Made by a program: the position numbers and the translations under genes. A DNA stretch of 64,000 nucleotides from Martensiomyces pterosporus (taxonomy: Eukaryota; Kickxellomycota; Kickxellomycetes; Kickxellales; Kickxellaceae), in contig MU604009.1 of NCBI GenBank assembly GCA_025201845.1, positions 1 to 64,000 of the forward strand, read 5' to 3'. Of this stretch, positions 20,485 to 30,188 are shown in pieces. The notes under the pieces were generated by a model, which was given only the letters and a program-made list of their open reading frames with translations, did not search any database and had not been told where the DNA came from. Position 1 is the first letter of the stretch. Every line of letters begins with the position of its first letter.

Positions 20485-20964
20485 ATGAGTGCACCCGCTG
20501 TCCTCAAGTTGTCCGGAACTGGCGCTGGCACAGGCACTGCCGCTGCCACCGATATCGACAAGGAGACTGGCCGCACCGAAGCTGGCGGATACCCGCTCAT
20601 CTCTGATTGGAGCGACCCTGGATACATTGGCCACGGCGTCGGCCATCGCGACCCAAAGACCGGCGAGCCCATCCCGGCTACCGAGCACATCGAGACCGAT
20701 GGCGAGAAGAACCCCCAGAACTACCTTCAGGTGCTTGCTGTTGAGGAGAACCCCACTGAGGTTCGCCAGCGCGTCAGGGACGCCTTCCTGCAGAAGTACA
20801 ACGCAAAGAAGGCTAACCAATACCGCGCAAACTACTATCAGGCTCTTGGCAAAATCCAGAACAAGGTTGGCAGCAAAACCGCTGCTGCAGCAAACCTCGA
20901 GCGCGCTGAGCTTGAGCACGCTGCTTATGTCGTTGACCACAGCGAAATCCACTTCCGCAAGTAA
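20485..20964 (+). CDS. Conserved-looking hypothetical soluble protein, 159 residues
   Basis: A single exon starting AAAAATGAGTGCACC, with codon use biased to C/G-ending codons as in IDH1, suggesting good expression. The N-terminus is Gly/Thr/Ala-rich. A central stretch (GGYPLISDWSDPGYIGHGVGHRDPKTGEP) is rich in Gly and His, and the C-terminal half is predicted helical and charged (RQRVRDAFLQKYNAKKANQYR, ANLERAELEHAAYVVDH). There is no signal peptide or membrane segment. I do not recognise a family. The composition and clean start make it a likely real gene. Confidence 0.65.
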   Translation: MSAPAVLKLSGTGAGTGTAAATDIDKETGRTEAGGYPLISDWSDPGYIGHGVGHRDPKTGEPIPATEHIETDGEKNPQNYLQVLAVEENPTEVRQRVRDAFLQKYNAKKANQYRANYYQALGKIQNKVGSKTAAAANLERAELEHAAYVVDHSEIHFRK

Positions 20965-21334
20965 AGCATGTCCCAGCTGTTTTCCGTATCTGCTGCTGCT
21001 TCTGAGCACATAGTGCTAGCCTCCCTTTATTTCTCTTTGTTATTCGCTGCACATCGCTGCGTGTGCCGCTCAATCTCAATCAGCATATCCGCTCCCTTAT
21101 TGCAAGGATTCTAGAACATTTGAACAACATGCGAATGCCCAGCCCCCTCGCTCCTCTTCTAGCCACCAAAGCACCGCCTGTCTTCCAGGGCAGCGCCTCT
21201 GCCGCATTGTCTACATAAGCGTGTGTGTATTTGGCCCCAGCCAGCATATCCCTCGTCGAGAAAAAGCCCGCTTGTTAAACGCAAGCGAGAGAGAGGACAT
21301 GGTATGGCTGTCTATCGGGGTATTCTGGCTGCCT
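20965..21334. other. Convergent 3' region
   Basis: Between the plus-strand hypothetical gene and the 3' end of the minus-strand calponin gene. No gene or repeat seen. Confidence 0.55.
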
Positions 21335-22198
21335 TTAGCCGTTATACCGGTGGAATGGATCCGCCTGCTTCACAATCGACCTATGCCCACCAAAGACAAC
21401 CTTTTCGGTCGACTGCGTCGCTCCCCCGCTATAGCTCATCTGCAGAGGGCTCTGGTAAGCGTCGCCAGCACGAAGCTGCTCCCGAGTCCATGTGCGATGG
21501 CTGGAGTCCGCCAGTTTTGGTCCCAGCGCAGGAGTGCTGAACCCGCGCTTGGCTGCGTTTCTTGAGAATGAGAATATCGCGTCAACCACTTGACCGGGGT
21601 TCTTCGCCTCAAACAGATCCACGGTTTGGAACAGCTCGTGTGACGGGCATCCGATCTCCTTTGCAGTGCTCAGAAAGCTGTTGATGTTTTCCATCTAAAG
21701 CACATGCAACAGTCGCGACACACCAGGGCTTTAGCTTAAAAGGCACTGTCGCTGCGTTTGCATGGCCATCCTGTACGGCCTCCGTCTGTGTGGATAACGG
21801 CAATGGTACGTTACCTGTTTGAATGCCAGCCGTGAGGTGTTGATCTTGATGCGTCCAGGCACAACCGCATTAGCGAGCCTACAAAGTTGTGTGTCGAGCC
21901 TGTGCAGCAAGTGCATTAGCCATGCTTTCTCTGCTGCTGGCAGGAGTAGCAGCCGGGTGTGCAGGCAGTGGCCAGAAGGCGAGCCGCGCAGCCTTCCCTC
22001 GCCATGTACTTACTTGCACAGGGCGGTGCCGTCATGCAGTGCGTCGAGGAATTCGCCTTCAAGAGACTCGCCAATCGCATCCTCAATGTATTTCCTTGCC
22101 TGCCGCTCGCGCTCGACATCGTATTTGGCCGCTAATTTGTCCTGAATCTCCTTGTCGTAGCCATAGACAGGCACTCCGTCATCCTCGGCGCTGTTCAT
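21335..22198 (-). CDS. SCP1: Calponin/transgelin-type actin-bundling protein
   Basis: Three minus-strand exons, 22198-22014, 21878-21815 and 21694-21335, give 202 residues. Donors read AA|GTAAGT and CAG|GTAACG, acceptors TGTAG and TTTAG; phases 2 and 0. The joined N-terminus (VYGYDKEIQDKLAAKYD...DALHDGTALCK|LANAVVPGRIKIN) is a single calponin-homology domain, completed by MENINSFLSTAKEIGCPSHELFQTVDLFEAKN. The C-terminus carries one calponin repeat-like motif (QMSYSGGATQSTEKVVFG), matching yeast Scp1 and mammalian transgelin in layout and length. The protein binds and cross-links F-actin in patches and cables. UTP12 lies 154 bases upstream on the same strand. Confidence 0.93.
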
Positions 22199-22352
22199 TG
22201 CAAAATAGACAGATAGACTGTGTGGCAGGAAAGTGTGTAAAAAAGGTTTTTGCGGAAAAATAACGCAGTCAATATGAAATAGAGAGGGAAAAGGAGGCCG
22301 GAGCTAAAATAGCGCGGCTGCTCATTAATCATGCGGCAAAGGCACTGGGCAC

Positions 22353-25271
22353 TCATGCCTTCAAGCCAGTGAACTTGCGCTTTTTGAGCTGGTCATCGAG
22401 GATCTTCTGAATGTCCTTCTCGTCAAAGAACTCTGCTGTAGCATTGGCTTCCCACTCGGCTCTCAGCGCACCAAGCGCTGCAAGGTTGTACCCGATCTGA
22501 TCGCGCTGAGAGCTGACGCCAGCACGCAGGTGCTTGCGGATTGAATCCAGCTGGCGCCGCATGGTGCGTGTGGCGACAATCTGGTTCTGGTGGGTTTTGA
22601 GGAGGAAGAACAGAACGCGGCAAGTAAGCGGCGTGTTCCACTCGCGCTGGGCCCACATGTCGATGAACGCCAGGAGCGAGAGCACGCGCGAAAACGGCAG
22701 CACGAGCAGCGCATCCTCAAGGTCCGCCGCACGCACCCGCTCGACGGTGCGCAGCACATACGCCTCGGGCGAAAGCTTTTCAAAGAGGAGAATCGGGTTG
22801 GTGTCGGGTGCTTGCGGGTTGAGCTGAGGCATCTTGCGCTTCTGCTCCTCATAGGCCTCCCACTTCCGGCGCTCCTCATCGGCCAGGTCCAGCGCCTCCA
22901 TGATCCGCTCACCAGCCTTGAGGGTCTCCATAGTAGCCTTGCCAGCACGCTGGCTTTCGTCGCCTTCATCCTCGCCATCTCCGCCCCCGACTGGCTGTTC
23001 ATTGCGGTCAAGGCTCTCCTCCAGTCCCCGGTCATAGAGCTCCTCAAGCTCGCGCTCGCGCTCTTCCTCGAGGAACAGGGGCTCTTCGGTCTTTTCCCAG
23101 ATTCGGATTGACCGATCTTGGCTGGATGCAACCACAAAGTTTCCATGCTTCGCGACAGCGAGCGCCCACACATCGCCATGGCTGCCCTCCAGCTTCTGAA
23201 TGCGCTGGAACTTGTCTCCGTCCCACTGCTGCACCAGCTTGTCTTTTCCTGCAGAGAAGAAGTAGTGCGTGCCCCAGACGAAGCGCACGGCCGTAACAGG
23301 CTCCTGGTGAGCAAGGATTGAGCGGTGGCAGTCACCAAAGTCCAGCCCCCAAATCTTGACGCTCTTATCTGCCGACCCAGTGACTAGGAGCGTCGAGTCG
23401 GACGAGATGTCGAGGGATATCACAGGGAGCTTGTGGCCATAGAGCGAAAGGAAGAACTTGAGAGTGTCAGCATAGAACACCTTCACTGTTGTATCGAGGA
23501 GGGCGACTGCAAGAAGACGCGAGTCCGGAGAGAACTTTACTGCAAGCACATCATCCGACATCTTGAGCGTTTTGACATGCTCAAGGGTCATGCGGCGGCG
23601 GCTCACAACAGATGCATCGCTCTGAGCGTCCCGCACAAGCTCAAAGTCCCAGAACTTGACGCACTTGTCCGCGCCACCGGTGACCAGGCCCTTCTTGTCT
23701 GGACGCACATCGATGGACCAGCAAGATGCGCCCTCGTGCGCATCAAATGTCTCGACGAGTGCCGCAGATGGAATGTCGTACAGCTCCAGGTTTCCGTCCT
23801 TGGTCCCAACAACGATAGACTGGTCGCCCGGCAGGAACGAGGCGCAGGTGGCCGCGCCGCACTCGAGCGTCCGAACGCAAGAATTAGTCTGCACATTCCA
23901 AATCCGCAGAGACTTGTTAGCAGCCGACGCAATAAGCTCGTTGTCAGAGCTCAGCGCCAGCGTGCGCGGCTCAGAGCGGTGGCCGAGCATATCAACTGAG
24001 CACATCAGCGATGGGTCGGGCAGGCTTGCCTGCTTTGTGGTCTTTCCAGGCGGCGGGATGGGCACATTCCACATGCTCAGCGAGTTGTCGTTCTGAGAAA
24101 CAAGGATATGCAGGCCGCCTTGTCTGTGGAGAGCAGTAGCATCAGACTCGGCTGGGCTAAAGTCAAAGGACACAGCTTTGGCGCTAGTACGAATGTGCTT
24201 GAATGAGGTCAGCTCATCGGCAGCAGTGATAGCAGGCACGTCTTCTTGCTCGTTGCTGCTTCCCTCATTGTCGCTATCAGCACCAACAGCGCCGCCACCT
24301 TCGCCTATATCCTTATCCTTCCTGCGCTTCTCGCGATGCCGCTTCTGCCGGCGCGCCATCTTCTTCTTGATCTCTGCATGCGAACGAGCACGGAACACCT
24401 CGACTTGCTTGTCAGCGCTCAAGCAGGCCAAATACAGGCCGGTTGGATGGAACTTTAGGCTCACCACGCGATCGCGGCTCGCCCGCTGGATCGACCCGTA
24501 CTCCGTGATAGCCTCCCAGCTGCTCGCTGTCCTATCCGTGGTCCCGTCATTCGACTCCCCTCCCATCCTATCGAGTTTATCCACGTCGATGGTCCACACG
24601 CGCAGGTCCATGTCGGAGGTGCCCGTAACGAGCAGGCGCTGGTCGGGACTGACGGCAAGCGACCAGACTTCGCTACGATGTGTCACCAGTGTCTGCACGC
24701 AGTGGCGTGCGCGCAGGTCCCACAGCTTGACAAGTGTGTCCTTGCTGCTAGTGACGATATACCCCTCAGCACTAGCGTTGAGCGCCGATGCGGCCTTCTT
24801 TGCGCCAGCAACAAAAGTGATGCCCGTGATTTCGTCCTTGTGTCCGCGCAGTCTGTACAATCCAACCTCGCCAACGACGTCCCAGAGGATGAGGTCAGTG
24901 TCGCGTGCACCTGAGGCTAGCACAGTTCCAGTTGGATCAAAGACCAGAGCAGAGACACGTCCCCTGTGGCCGTTGAGCACGACGTTCACAGCGTTGCTGG
25001 CAAGATCAAACAGACGGATCGAGCCATCAGCATAACCAACTGCATAGTCTTTGCCATTTGGACTCCGAGCAATGCATGTTACTTCCGCCTTGTTGTCGCT
25101 GTCGCTCCACCGGGCCACACGAGTGCCCTTTTTGATGTCCCAGACTAGCACATCCTCCAAGCCAGGTGTGATGGACAGCTTGCCGCTCCCGTCAAACACT
25201 GAGTTGCCTGCTGGGCTCGCAATGACACCAAACGGGCTGCGTGCCTCATACCGCAAATACGCCTTGACCAT
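22353..25271 (-). CDS. UTP12: U3 snoRNP / 90S pre-ribosome WD40 protein Utp12 (Dip2, WDR3)
   Basis: 972 residues, no intron; starts MVKAYLRYEARSPFGVI, the characteristic opening of Utp12/WDR3. Two WD40 propellers fill residues 1 to about 700 (examples: GHKDEITGITF, SSKDTLVKLWDLR, GSADKSVKIWGLD, SSQDRSIRIWEK). A charged Lys/Arg-rich insertion (KKKMARRQKRHREKRRKDK, about residues 300-325) and an acidic stretch interrupt the blades and may act as a nucleolar signal. The C-terminal Utp12 domain, about 800-950 (ALLVLPFSRVLSLLAFIDMW), mediates assembly of the UtpB complex with Utp13, Utp18, Utp21, Pwp2 and Utp6. It is required for 18S rRNA processing in the nucleolus. Length matches the family (about 940). 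Confidence 0.96.
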   Translation of the reverse strand: MVKAYLRYEARSPFGVIASPAGNSVFDGSGKLSITPGLEDVLVWDIKKGTRVARWSDSDNKAEVTCIARSPNGKDYAVGYADGSIRLFDLASNAVNVVLNGHRGRVSALVFDPTGTVLASGARDTDLILWDVVGEVGLYRLRGHKDEITGITFVAGAKKAASALNASAEGYIVTSSKDTLVKLWDLRARHCVQTLVTHRSEVWSLAVSPDQRLLVTGTSDMDLRVWTIDVDKLDRMGGESNDGTTDRTASSWEAITEYGSIQRASRDRVVSLKFHPTGLYLACLSADKQVEVFRARSHAEIKKKMARRQKRHREKRRKDKDIGEGGGAVGADSDNEGSSNEQEDVPAITAADELTSFKHIRTSAKAVSFDFSPAESDATALHRQGGLHILVSQNDNSLSMWNVPIPPPGKTTKQASLPDPSLMCSVDMLGHRSEPRTLALSSDNELIASAANKSLRIWNVQTNSCVRTLECGAATCASFLPGDQSIVVGTKDGNLELYDIPSAALVETFDAHEGASCWSIDVRPDKKGLVTGGADKCVKFWDFELVRDAQSDASVVSRRRMTLEHVKTLKMSDDVLAVKFSPDSRLLAVALLDTTVKVFYADTLKFFLSLYGHKLPVISLDISSDSTLLVTGSADKSVKIWGLDFGDCHRSILAHQEPVTAVRFVWGTHYFFSAGKDKLVQQWDGDKFQRIQKLEGSHGDVWALAVAKHGNFVVASSQDRSIRIWEKTEEPLFLEEERERELEELYDRGLEESLDRNEQPVGGGDGEDEGDESQRAGKATMETLKAGERIMEALDLADEERRKWEAYEEQKRKMPQLNPQAPDTNPILLFEKLSPEAYVLRTVERVRAADLEDALLVLPFSRVLSLLAFIDMWAQREWNTPLTCRVLFFLLKTHQNQIVATRTMRRQLDSIRKHLRAGVSSQRDQIGYNLAALGALRAEWEANATAEFFDEKDIQKILDDQLKKRKFTGLKA

Positions 25272-25624
25272 TCTTTTGTTTCTTTCTCTATAAGCTCGTT
25301 TTTTTATAGCTAGAGCGCTTTGGTGAGAAGCAAAAGGACACGCAGTCTAGAAATAGGAGGCCGACTGGGAGACAGGGCACGAGACTGCGAAAAGGGTATA
25401 AGAAAAGAAGCAGGAGCTAAAGCAAAGAGGCTCCGCATGTGCAGTGCTGCTGCTACCTGCGTGCTCGTTTCTGCGAGGCCAGGAAAAAAAAAACATTTCA
25501 ATTGATGCCCATACCAGCCCAAAGCATTTGATTTGATTTGCTTGTGGATTTCATATTGTATTTACAGATTAAATGTGCTAATAATGAATAGACACTAGGC
25601 AAGCAAGAACATGACCACTGTAGT
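25272..25624. other. Intergenic region between UTP12 and the RING gene
   Basis: Promoter of UTP12 on its left side and the 3' flank of the RING gene on the right; both genes are minus strand. A poly-A run at about 25483-25493 is present. No gene seen. Confidence 0.55.
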
Positions 25625-28008
25625 CTAGCCGATAGGCATGCTGTGGGCGAGTGTAAGTGAGGGTGTAGCTGGCGATGTAGCAGCGCAGCTCTGAGCGGAA
25701 TCCTGTGGGGATGCAGCGTTTGCTGCAGCATGGTCAGATACCTCGTCAGTGCTTGCGGATTCGATGGCAGACTCTTCGTTTGGTCTTCCTGGCGTGGCAG
25801 CTCGTTTGCATAGCGGGCATGACTGGTTGATGTGGAGCCACTCGTCAACGCAGGTCTGGTGCAGATGATGGCCGCAGGGCAGCACGCGAAGGATGTCGCC
25901 ATCCTCGTAGTCGCACAGGCAGATTGCACACATGTCATCGTCTCTGCAAAGAGGGATGAAGTCGGGGATGGGGCCGGACAGCTGCTTTTTGTACAGCTCA
26001 AGCTCTTCGGCGCGCTGGCGGCGGCCCCTGGTCAGGCGGTGGGCGATGCGGGCAAATGGGCTGATGAAATGGATATGAGAGATGCCATAGCGGCGCCCCC
26101 GGGCAACAGAGTGCAGGGATGCCGTCGATCGCGATGCTGGCAGGCTGGGTGTGTGGAGTTGGTGCTGCTGGTTGGGGTCGGTATCACCAGAATTTGTCGT
26201 GTCCAAGGGAGCATCTGTGTGCGGAGAGCCGTCATAGTCCGAGATCTCTGTTGAAGGCGCGTCCTGGACGTGCGCTAGCACATCTGCTCCGTGAAGCGAG
26301 GGCGGAGACGAAAAGGATGTCGCTGGTGGATGGAGGTGGGGGTTGGCATAGCGAACGAGGGGAATCTTGGCGATTTGGCCAAAGCCGGCGCCTTTCTTTG
26401 CATGAATGCCCATTCCGAACTGCCGCATGAAAATGTAGACGAAGGGGAAACAGATGATGATGAAGATGCAAGCAAGCACTGGGGTGGCCAGGAGGACGTA
26501 TCCTAGAATTATATATGTTAGCGAGGTGTAGTAGAGCAGCGGCGCGCTGTAGACACAGGTCTCGCTCGTGAAAGTCCAGTAATTGCCGAGAATGAACAGC
26601 ACCACAGCGCCAATGTCGAGTAAGTTGCGCAACCTAAATGATGCACCAGCACACCCGATCACCACTTTGCCCCAAAATATGAGCAACAGCACAGAACAAA
26701 GCACGGCCAAAACCTGCGCCAGCACTGGGATGGTAGCGCTCAAAAACAAGCCCCTCTGTGCCTGTTAGTGGCACGTCTTAGCCCGGAGAATATGTGCTTT
26801 GCGGCTTGTTGAGCTGGCCGTTTTGACAACAACATGGCGTGTCGCGCTAATATCCCGCGATCCCTGTAAAGGCAACAAGGGGAATTTCGAATCATCCTGC
26901 TTCACTGAGCCATAGCTCGCCCTGCATGGTTTGAATTCTAATTCGCACACGCCATCTTGGGGGCTAGGCATGAAATGAGGCGAAATTCGCCGCACTTTGG
27001 CACACCCGCTGGATCCAGGTTGAGCTCAGTTGGGGGCGGGGGCAGGACCGGGTTGCGGCGATCAGCCGGGTCTGGCAGGAAATGCTTTTCATACATGCGC
27101 ACGCGTATGCAAGGGCGCAGGCTTGCAGTGCGCTGCTGGTACTTACTTGTTTAGCCAGTATCCTACGGCGGTTTCGGTCCAGTCCTCACCGTCAGGATAA
27201 AGTCTGCGGATAATGTACAGTGGGTAATAGACAAACAGCCGTGCAATGTATGCTATGATAAAGGCACGGAGGGGTCGATCGCACACCTCGTGCGCACCTG
27301 CGCTCACGCCCAGTATGATGACTCCAGTGAGAACCTAAGCACAACCAAGCAATACCAGCAGGTTATAGAGCACGATTGTTTCTTTATCCAGATGTTCGGA
27401 GGTCTTCAACTAGAGCCAATGCGATGCTGTGGCAGCTACACTGTGTGTGTGTGTGTTTTTTTTTTTACCTGCGCGTAGGCCAGCGCAACCATGACGGAGA
27501 CTCTGACCCTAGTTATTGGCGTCATCCTCGAAAAACTTCTACGGACAGGCAACCAGCGTCCATGCGAATTTGTAGGTCGTGTCGATAGAGAATTCTGCGA
27601 GCTTAAGCGAGCGATGCTTGGTGGGGATGGGGAAAGTGTGTTTGAACTGTGCTCGCTGGTGTGATCCGCGCGGTGCATTCCTGAATCAGCAGGCCTGCTG
27701 CTGGCATCGCCACCTCTTGCCGCAGCTTCAGTATCATTGCCAGCATCTATCCTGCTATGGGGCCTAGCCGGGCCAGTGTGCTGGATAGCTGCTGCCAGGT
27801 TAGCGAGTGTTGCTTGTGTGTCTAAGCAACTTACCTGAGGCTGGTTGCTGCTACTACCACTAATAGGGGTGCTTATGTCGCCGTAGACATGTGGTGAAAC
27901 AGCGTCTGGAGAGCAGTCTAGCTGTGGCGGTGCTTCGTTTGCAGGACCACCGCACCACGAGTGTGTCTTGGTACCTGCATTAATAGCGTCGCTGCGTCTG
28001 CTGCTCAT
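25625..28008 (-). CDS. Multi-pass membrane RING-H2 E3 ubiquitin ligase
   Basis: Three minus-strand exons, 28008-27469, 27334-27147 and 26753-25625, give about 618 residues. Donors are CAG|GTAAAA and AA|GTAAGT. The last acceptor (CAGAG at 26757-26754) was chosen because it alone keeps phase 2 open. Residues 1-165 are disordered and Ser-rich. Hydrophobic helices follow (VSVMVALAYAQVLTGVIILG, ARLFVYYPLYII, VLAQVLAVLCSVLLLIFWG, LLDIGAVVLFILGNYWTF, and two more). A cytosolic part ends in a RING-H2 motif: CAIC, then CGHHLHQTC and CPLC, the C3H2C3 zinc pattern. Similar fungal and plant proteins are membrane ubiquitin ligases for quality control. A 54-nt in-frame segment at 27781-27834 looks like an optional intron; removing it gives 600 residues. 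Confidence 0.85.
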
Positions 28009-28760
28009 TCAAAGCTGTCAACTCGAATTCGAAAGTGCAGTAAAGGTGCTATTCTGATTATTTATACTATCCTGCTGTTGTACATGTAGCGCAGTAGACC
28101 CCAAATACCTATGAATGGGAAAATGTAGGCAATAGCTGTGCCAAGCAAACAGAGAAGGGGAACTTGGATGAAGGGGCACAAGCAGGGTGCAGGCTGCCAG
28201 CCAGAGGGAAAGAGAGGGTGCAGATGGCTGTGTATGTGGCTCATGCAGCAAGGACGCAGTGCCTTCGTATGCAGCGCTCTCGTCATTCTGAGGTCACAAG
28301 ACAGCACCCGCCGCTGCTGTAGGAGCAGCATCAGGCGTGCCCCCATATGCTGGCATTGCGCTTTTTCCTTGCCCGCATGCCTGCATATTGAAGATGGAGA
28401 AAAAAGGATGCCCTAGCGGTAGAGATAATTAAATAAGGATACGAAGGTGTAGAGAGCAACAGGGCATGCCAAAGAGAGGGTTTTCAGCTGACGCAGCGTG
28501 TAGATATGCAATTATGTTAGAGATTATGAGAAAGCCCCTACTGCTTATGCGGGGCAGGGGTGATATAAGCCGGGGAGCTGCGCAGTCGATGTACACATCT
28601 AATTGAGCACCATGGGTGCTGTCGCTCCACATCCAGTTGATGGTGCAAGAGCGCAATGCTCTCACACTCATTTGTGTCTATATACTGAAAGATTTGCATG
28701 GAGAGAACATAGTGGCATTCGCATCCCGAGGATTAGACAGCTACACATTGGTTGTTTGCC
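28009..28760. other. Region upstream of the RING gene with no supportable gene
   Basis: Includes the promoter of the minus-strand RING gene. A minus-strand frame at 28062-28346 ends in a hydrophobic peptide (PLLCLLGTAIAYIFPFIGIWGLL) that could be the last exon of a small membrane protein, but no convincing upstream exon was found. Confidence 0.4.
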
Positions 28761-29048
28761 ATGGTAGAGCCACTAACGCCGCCATATTTGAACTTCTGTT
28801 GGTCTGTGCACCGCATTGTCAGAAAGCGAGAGTTGGGACGCCGTCATCTAAACGTAATACTCAGCAACCAAAGTGCGCGTTTTAGACTGTGTGAATCAGA
28901 TGAGACATTCACTATTGTGGCTGTCTCCGGTGCAACAATAGAAGCACACCATACGGCAGTAATGCAAGGGCTGGCCAAGGAGCACACTGCTCTGTTTGGC
29001 GCTAAGCTGGTCAAATCAGCTACAAAAATGAGAGACAGCAGTTACTAG
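28761..29048 (+). CDS. Possible small orphan protein, 95 residues
   Basis: ATG-initiated (GCCATGG context) open frame to a TAG at 29046-29048. The peptide is basic in the first half (HRIVRKRELGRRHLNVILS) and mixed afterwards (FTIVAVSGATIEAHHTAVMQG). There is no signal, membrane helix or recognised family. Codon use is less biased than in neighbouring genes, so it may be a minor gene, a last exon or chance. Confidence 0.3.
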   Translation: MVEPLTPPYLNFCWSVHRIVRKRELGRRHLNVILSNQSARFRLCESDETFTIVAVSGATIEAHHTAVMQGLAKEHTALFGAKLVKSATKMRDSSY

Positions 29049-29416
29049 ATCTAGCCCAAGCAAAGCGGGGATCAGGGAAGGGAGACAGCTGAGCAGGCAG
29101 TATGACCACTTCTTCTTAGTCCTCCGCTGCACCTAGTATGCAGCGTACCCCTGGCAATTCCCAAACGCCGCCAATCAATGGCTGCCTCTAAGCGATATCC
29201 ATGGGTGTGCCATGATTTATACAATGCCAGAACATATTAATGCACGCTCCCCCACCACAGCTTGCATCCTCCGCCACCATCAGGCTATAGCCAGAATTCC
29301 TCCAGTCTGCCACACACGCATCTCCAAACTCGTCTCCAACAGCAGCTTGCCTGTGCGGTTTTGGCTGGTTGCTTGCACCACGCACACACTCAGCACCTTT
29401 CAGTAGCCTCCCAACG
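29049..29416. other. Intergenic region
   Basis: Leader and promoter of the two-helix membrane protein starting at 29417; C/A-rich with no clear element. Confidence 0.5.
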
Positions 29417-29869
29417 ATGGACGGCAGCTCTGACAAGATAACTCCATCACACCCATTCACGATGGCCGATGTCGAGGTTATGCGTGTGATGCGCCTTCGC
29501 CACACGCGCCGAAAGTTCCGCATGATCATCGGCTTGCAGGTAGTTTTGTCTGTACTCATAGTTCTCTGGATAGCCTACATTGCAACGTCGTATATCACGT
29601 CAAAGCCTCGGCGGCTGCACTGGACAAGCGACTGGATTATCCTGGTCAGCGTGCTGCTGACGATGGTCAACATTGCAAGCGTGGCCATTACAGTCAAAAA
29701 ATACAGAGCCTCTTTGCGTTTTCTCAAGGACCCTGCTACACATCCAGACCTCATTCTCTCCGGCGACATGCCGTGCAGAGTGCTTAAAACGGCGACGCTC
29801 GCCCACAAGAAGACCGCCCCGTCCCCGCCACCTGCTCACAAGCGGGCCACATTTGGCTCTGCCGCTTGA
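29417..29869 (+). CDS. Small two-helix membrane protein, function unknown
   Basis: 150 residues from the ATG at 29417 (CAACGATGG). A 45-residue hydrophilic N-terminus with basic residues before the first helix (RHTRRKFRM) is followed by two hydrophobic helices (IIGLQVVLSVLIVLWIAYIA and WIILVSVLLTMVNIASVAIT) joined by a 16-residue loop, then a basic tail with KKTAPSPPPAHKR. The hairpin layout with both termini probably cytosolic is seen; the family is not recognised. Composition is clearly protein-like. MEX67 follows on the same strand about 320 bases downstream. Confidence 0.6.
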   Translation: MDGSSDKITPSHPFTMADVEVMRVMRLRHTRRKFRMIIGLQVVLSVLIVLWIAYIATSYITSKPRRLHWTSDWIILVSVLLTMVNIASVAITVKKYRASLRFLKDPATHPDLILSGDMPCRVLKTATLAHKKTAPSPPPAHKRATFGSAA

Positions 29870-30188
29870 GCTAATAAGGCATGTGTGGACGCTAATCGTA
29901 GCTGATCAACACAGCGCAAAATCAACCAGCTAATGGCCTGGGCCAAGAGCGAGAAAAGAGGCTGGCAGCGTTGCGCATGCTCCAGGAGCGGCAATTACGC
30001 GAAATCTGGAATAGCCAGCGCTCTTTATTTTCCTTTATTCTTCCGACACACCAGCACTCCAACACCATTGGGCTGTCAGACTGCTGATTTCAGGGGGCTT
30101 CTTCCTTCTTCACATTCTTTCTCAGCACGTGTGCGCTGTTTAGACTACTGTCGATATATTTCATTCCTGATTTGCTGGAGGAGTACCA
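29870..30188. other. Intergenic region upstream of MEX67
   Basis: Promoter and leader of MEX67, with pyrimidine-rich stretches at 30025-30050 and 30095-30125. No gene seen. Confidence 0.55.

Noticed and set aside
28062..28346. Minus-strand frame ending in a hydrophobic helix
   Set aside because: Could be a last exon, but no upstream exon with matching phase was found and the N-terminal part is not protein-like.
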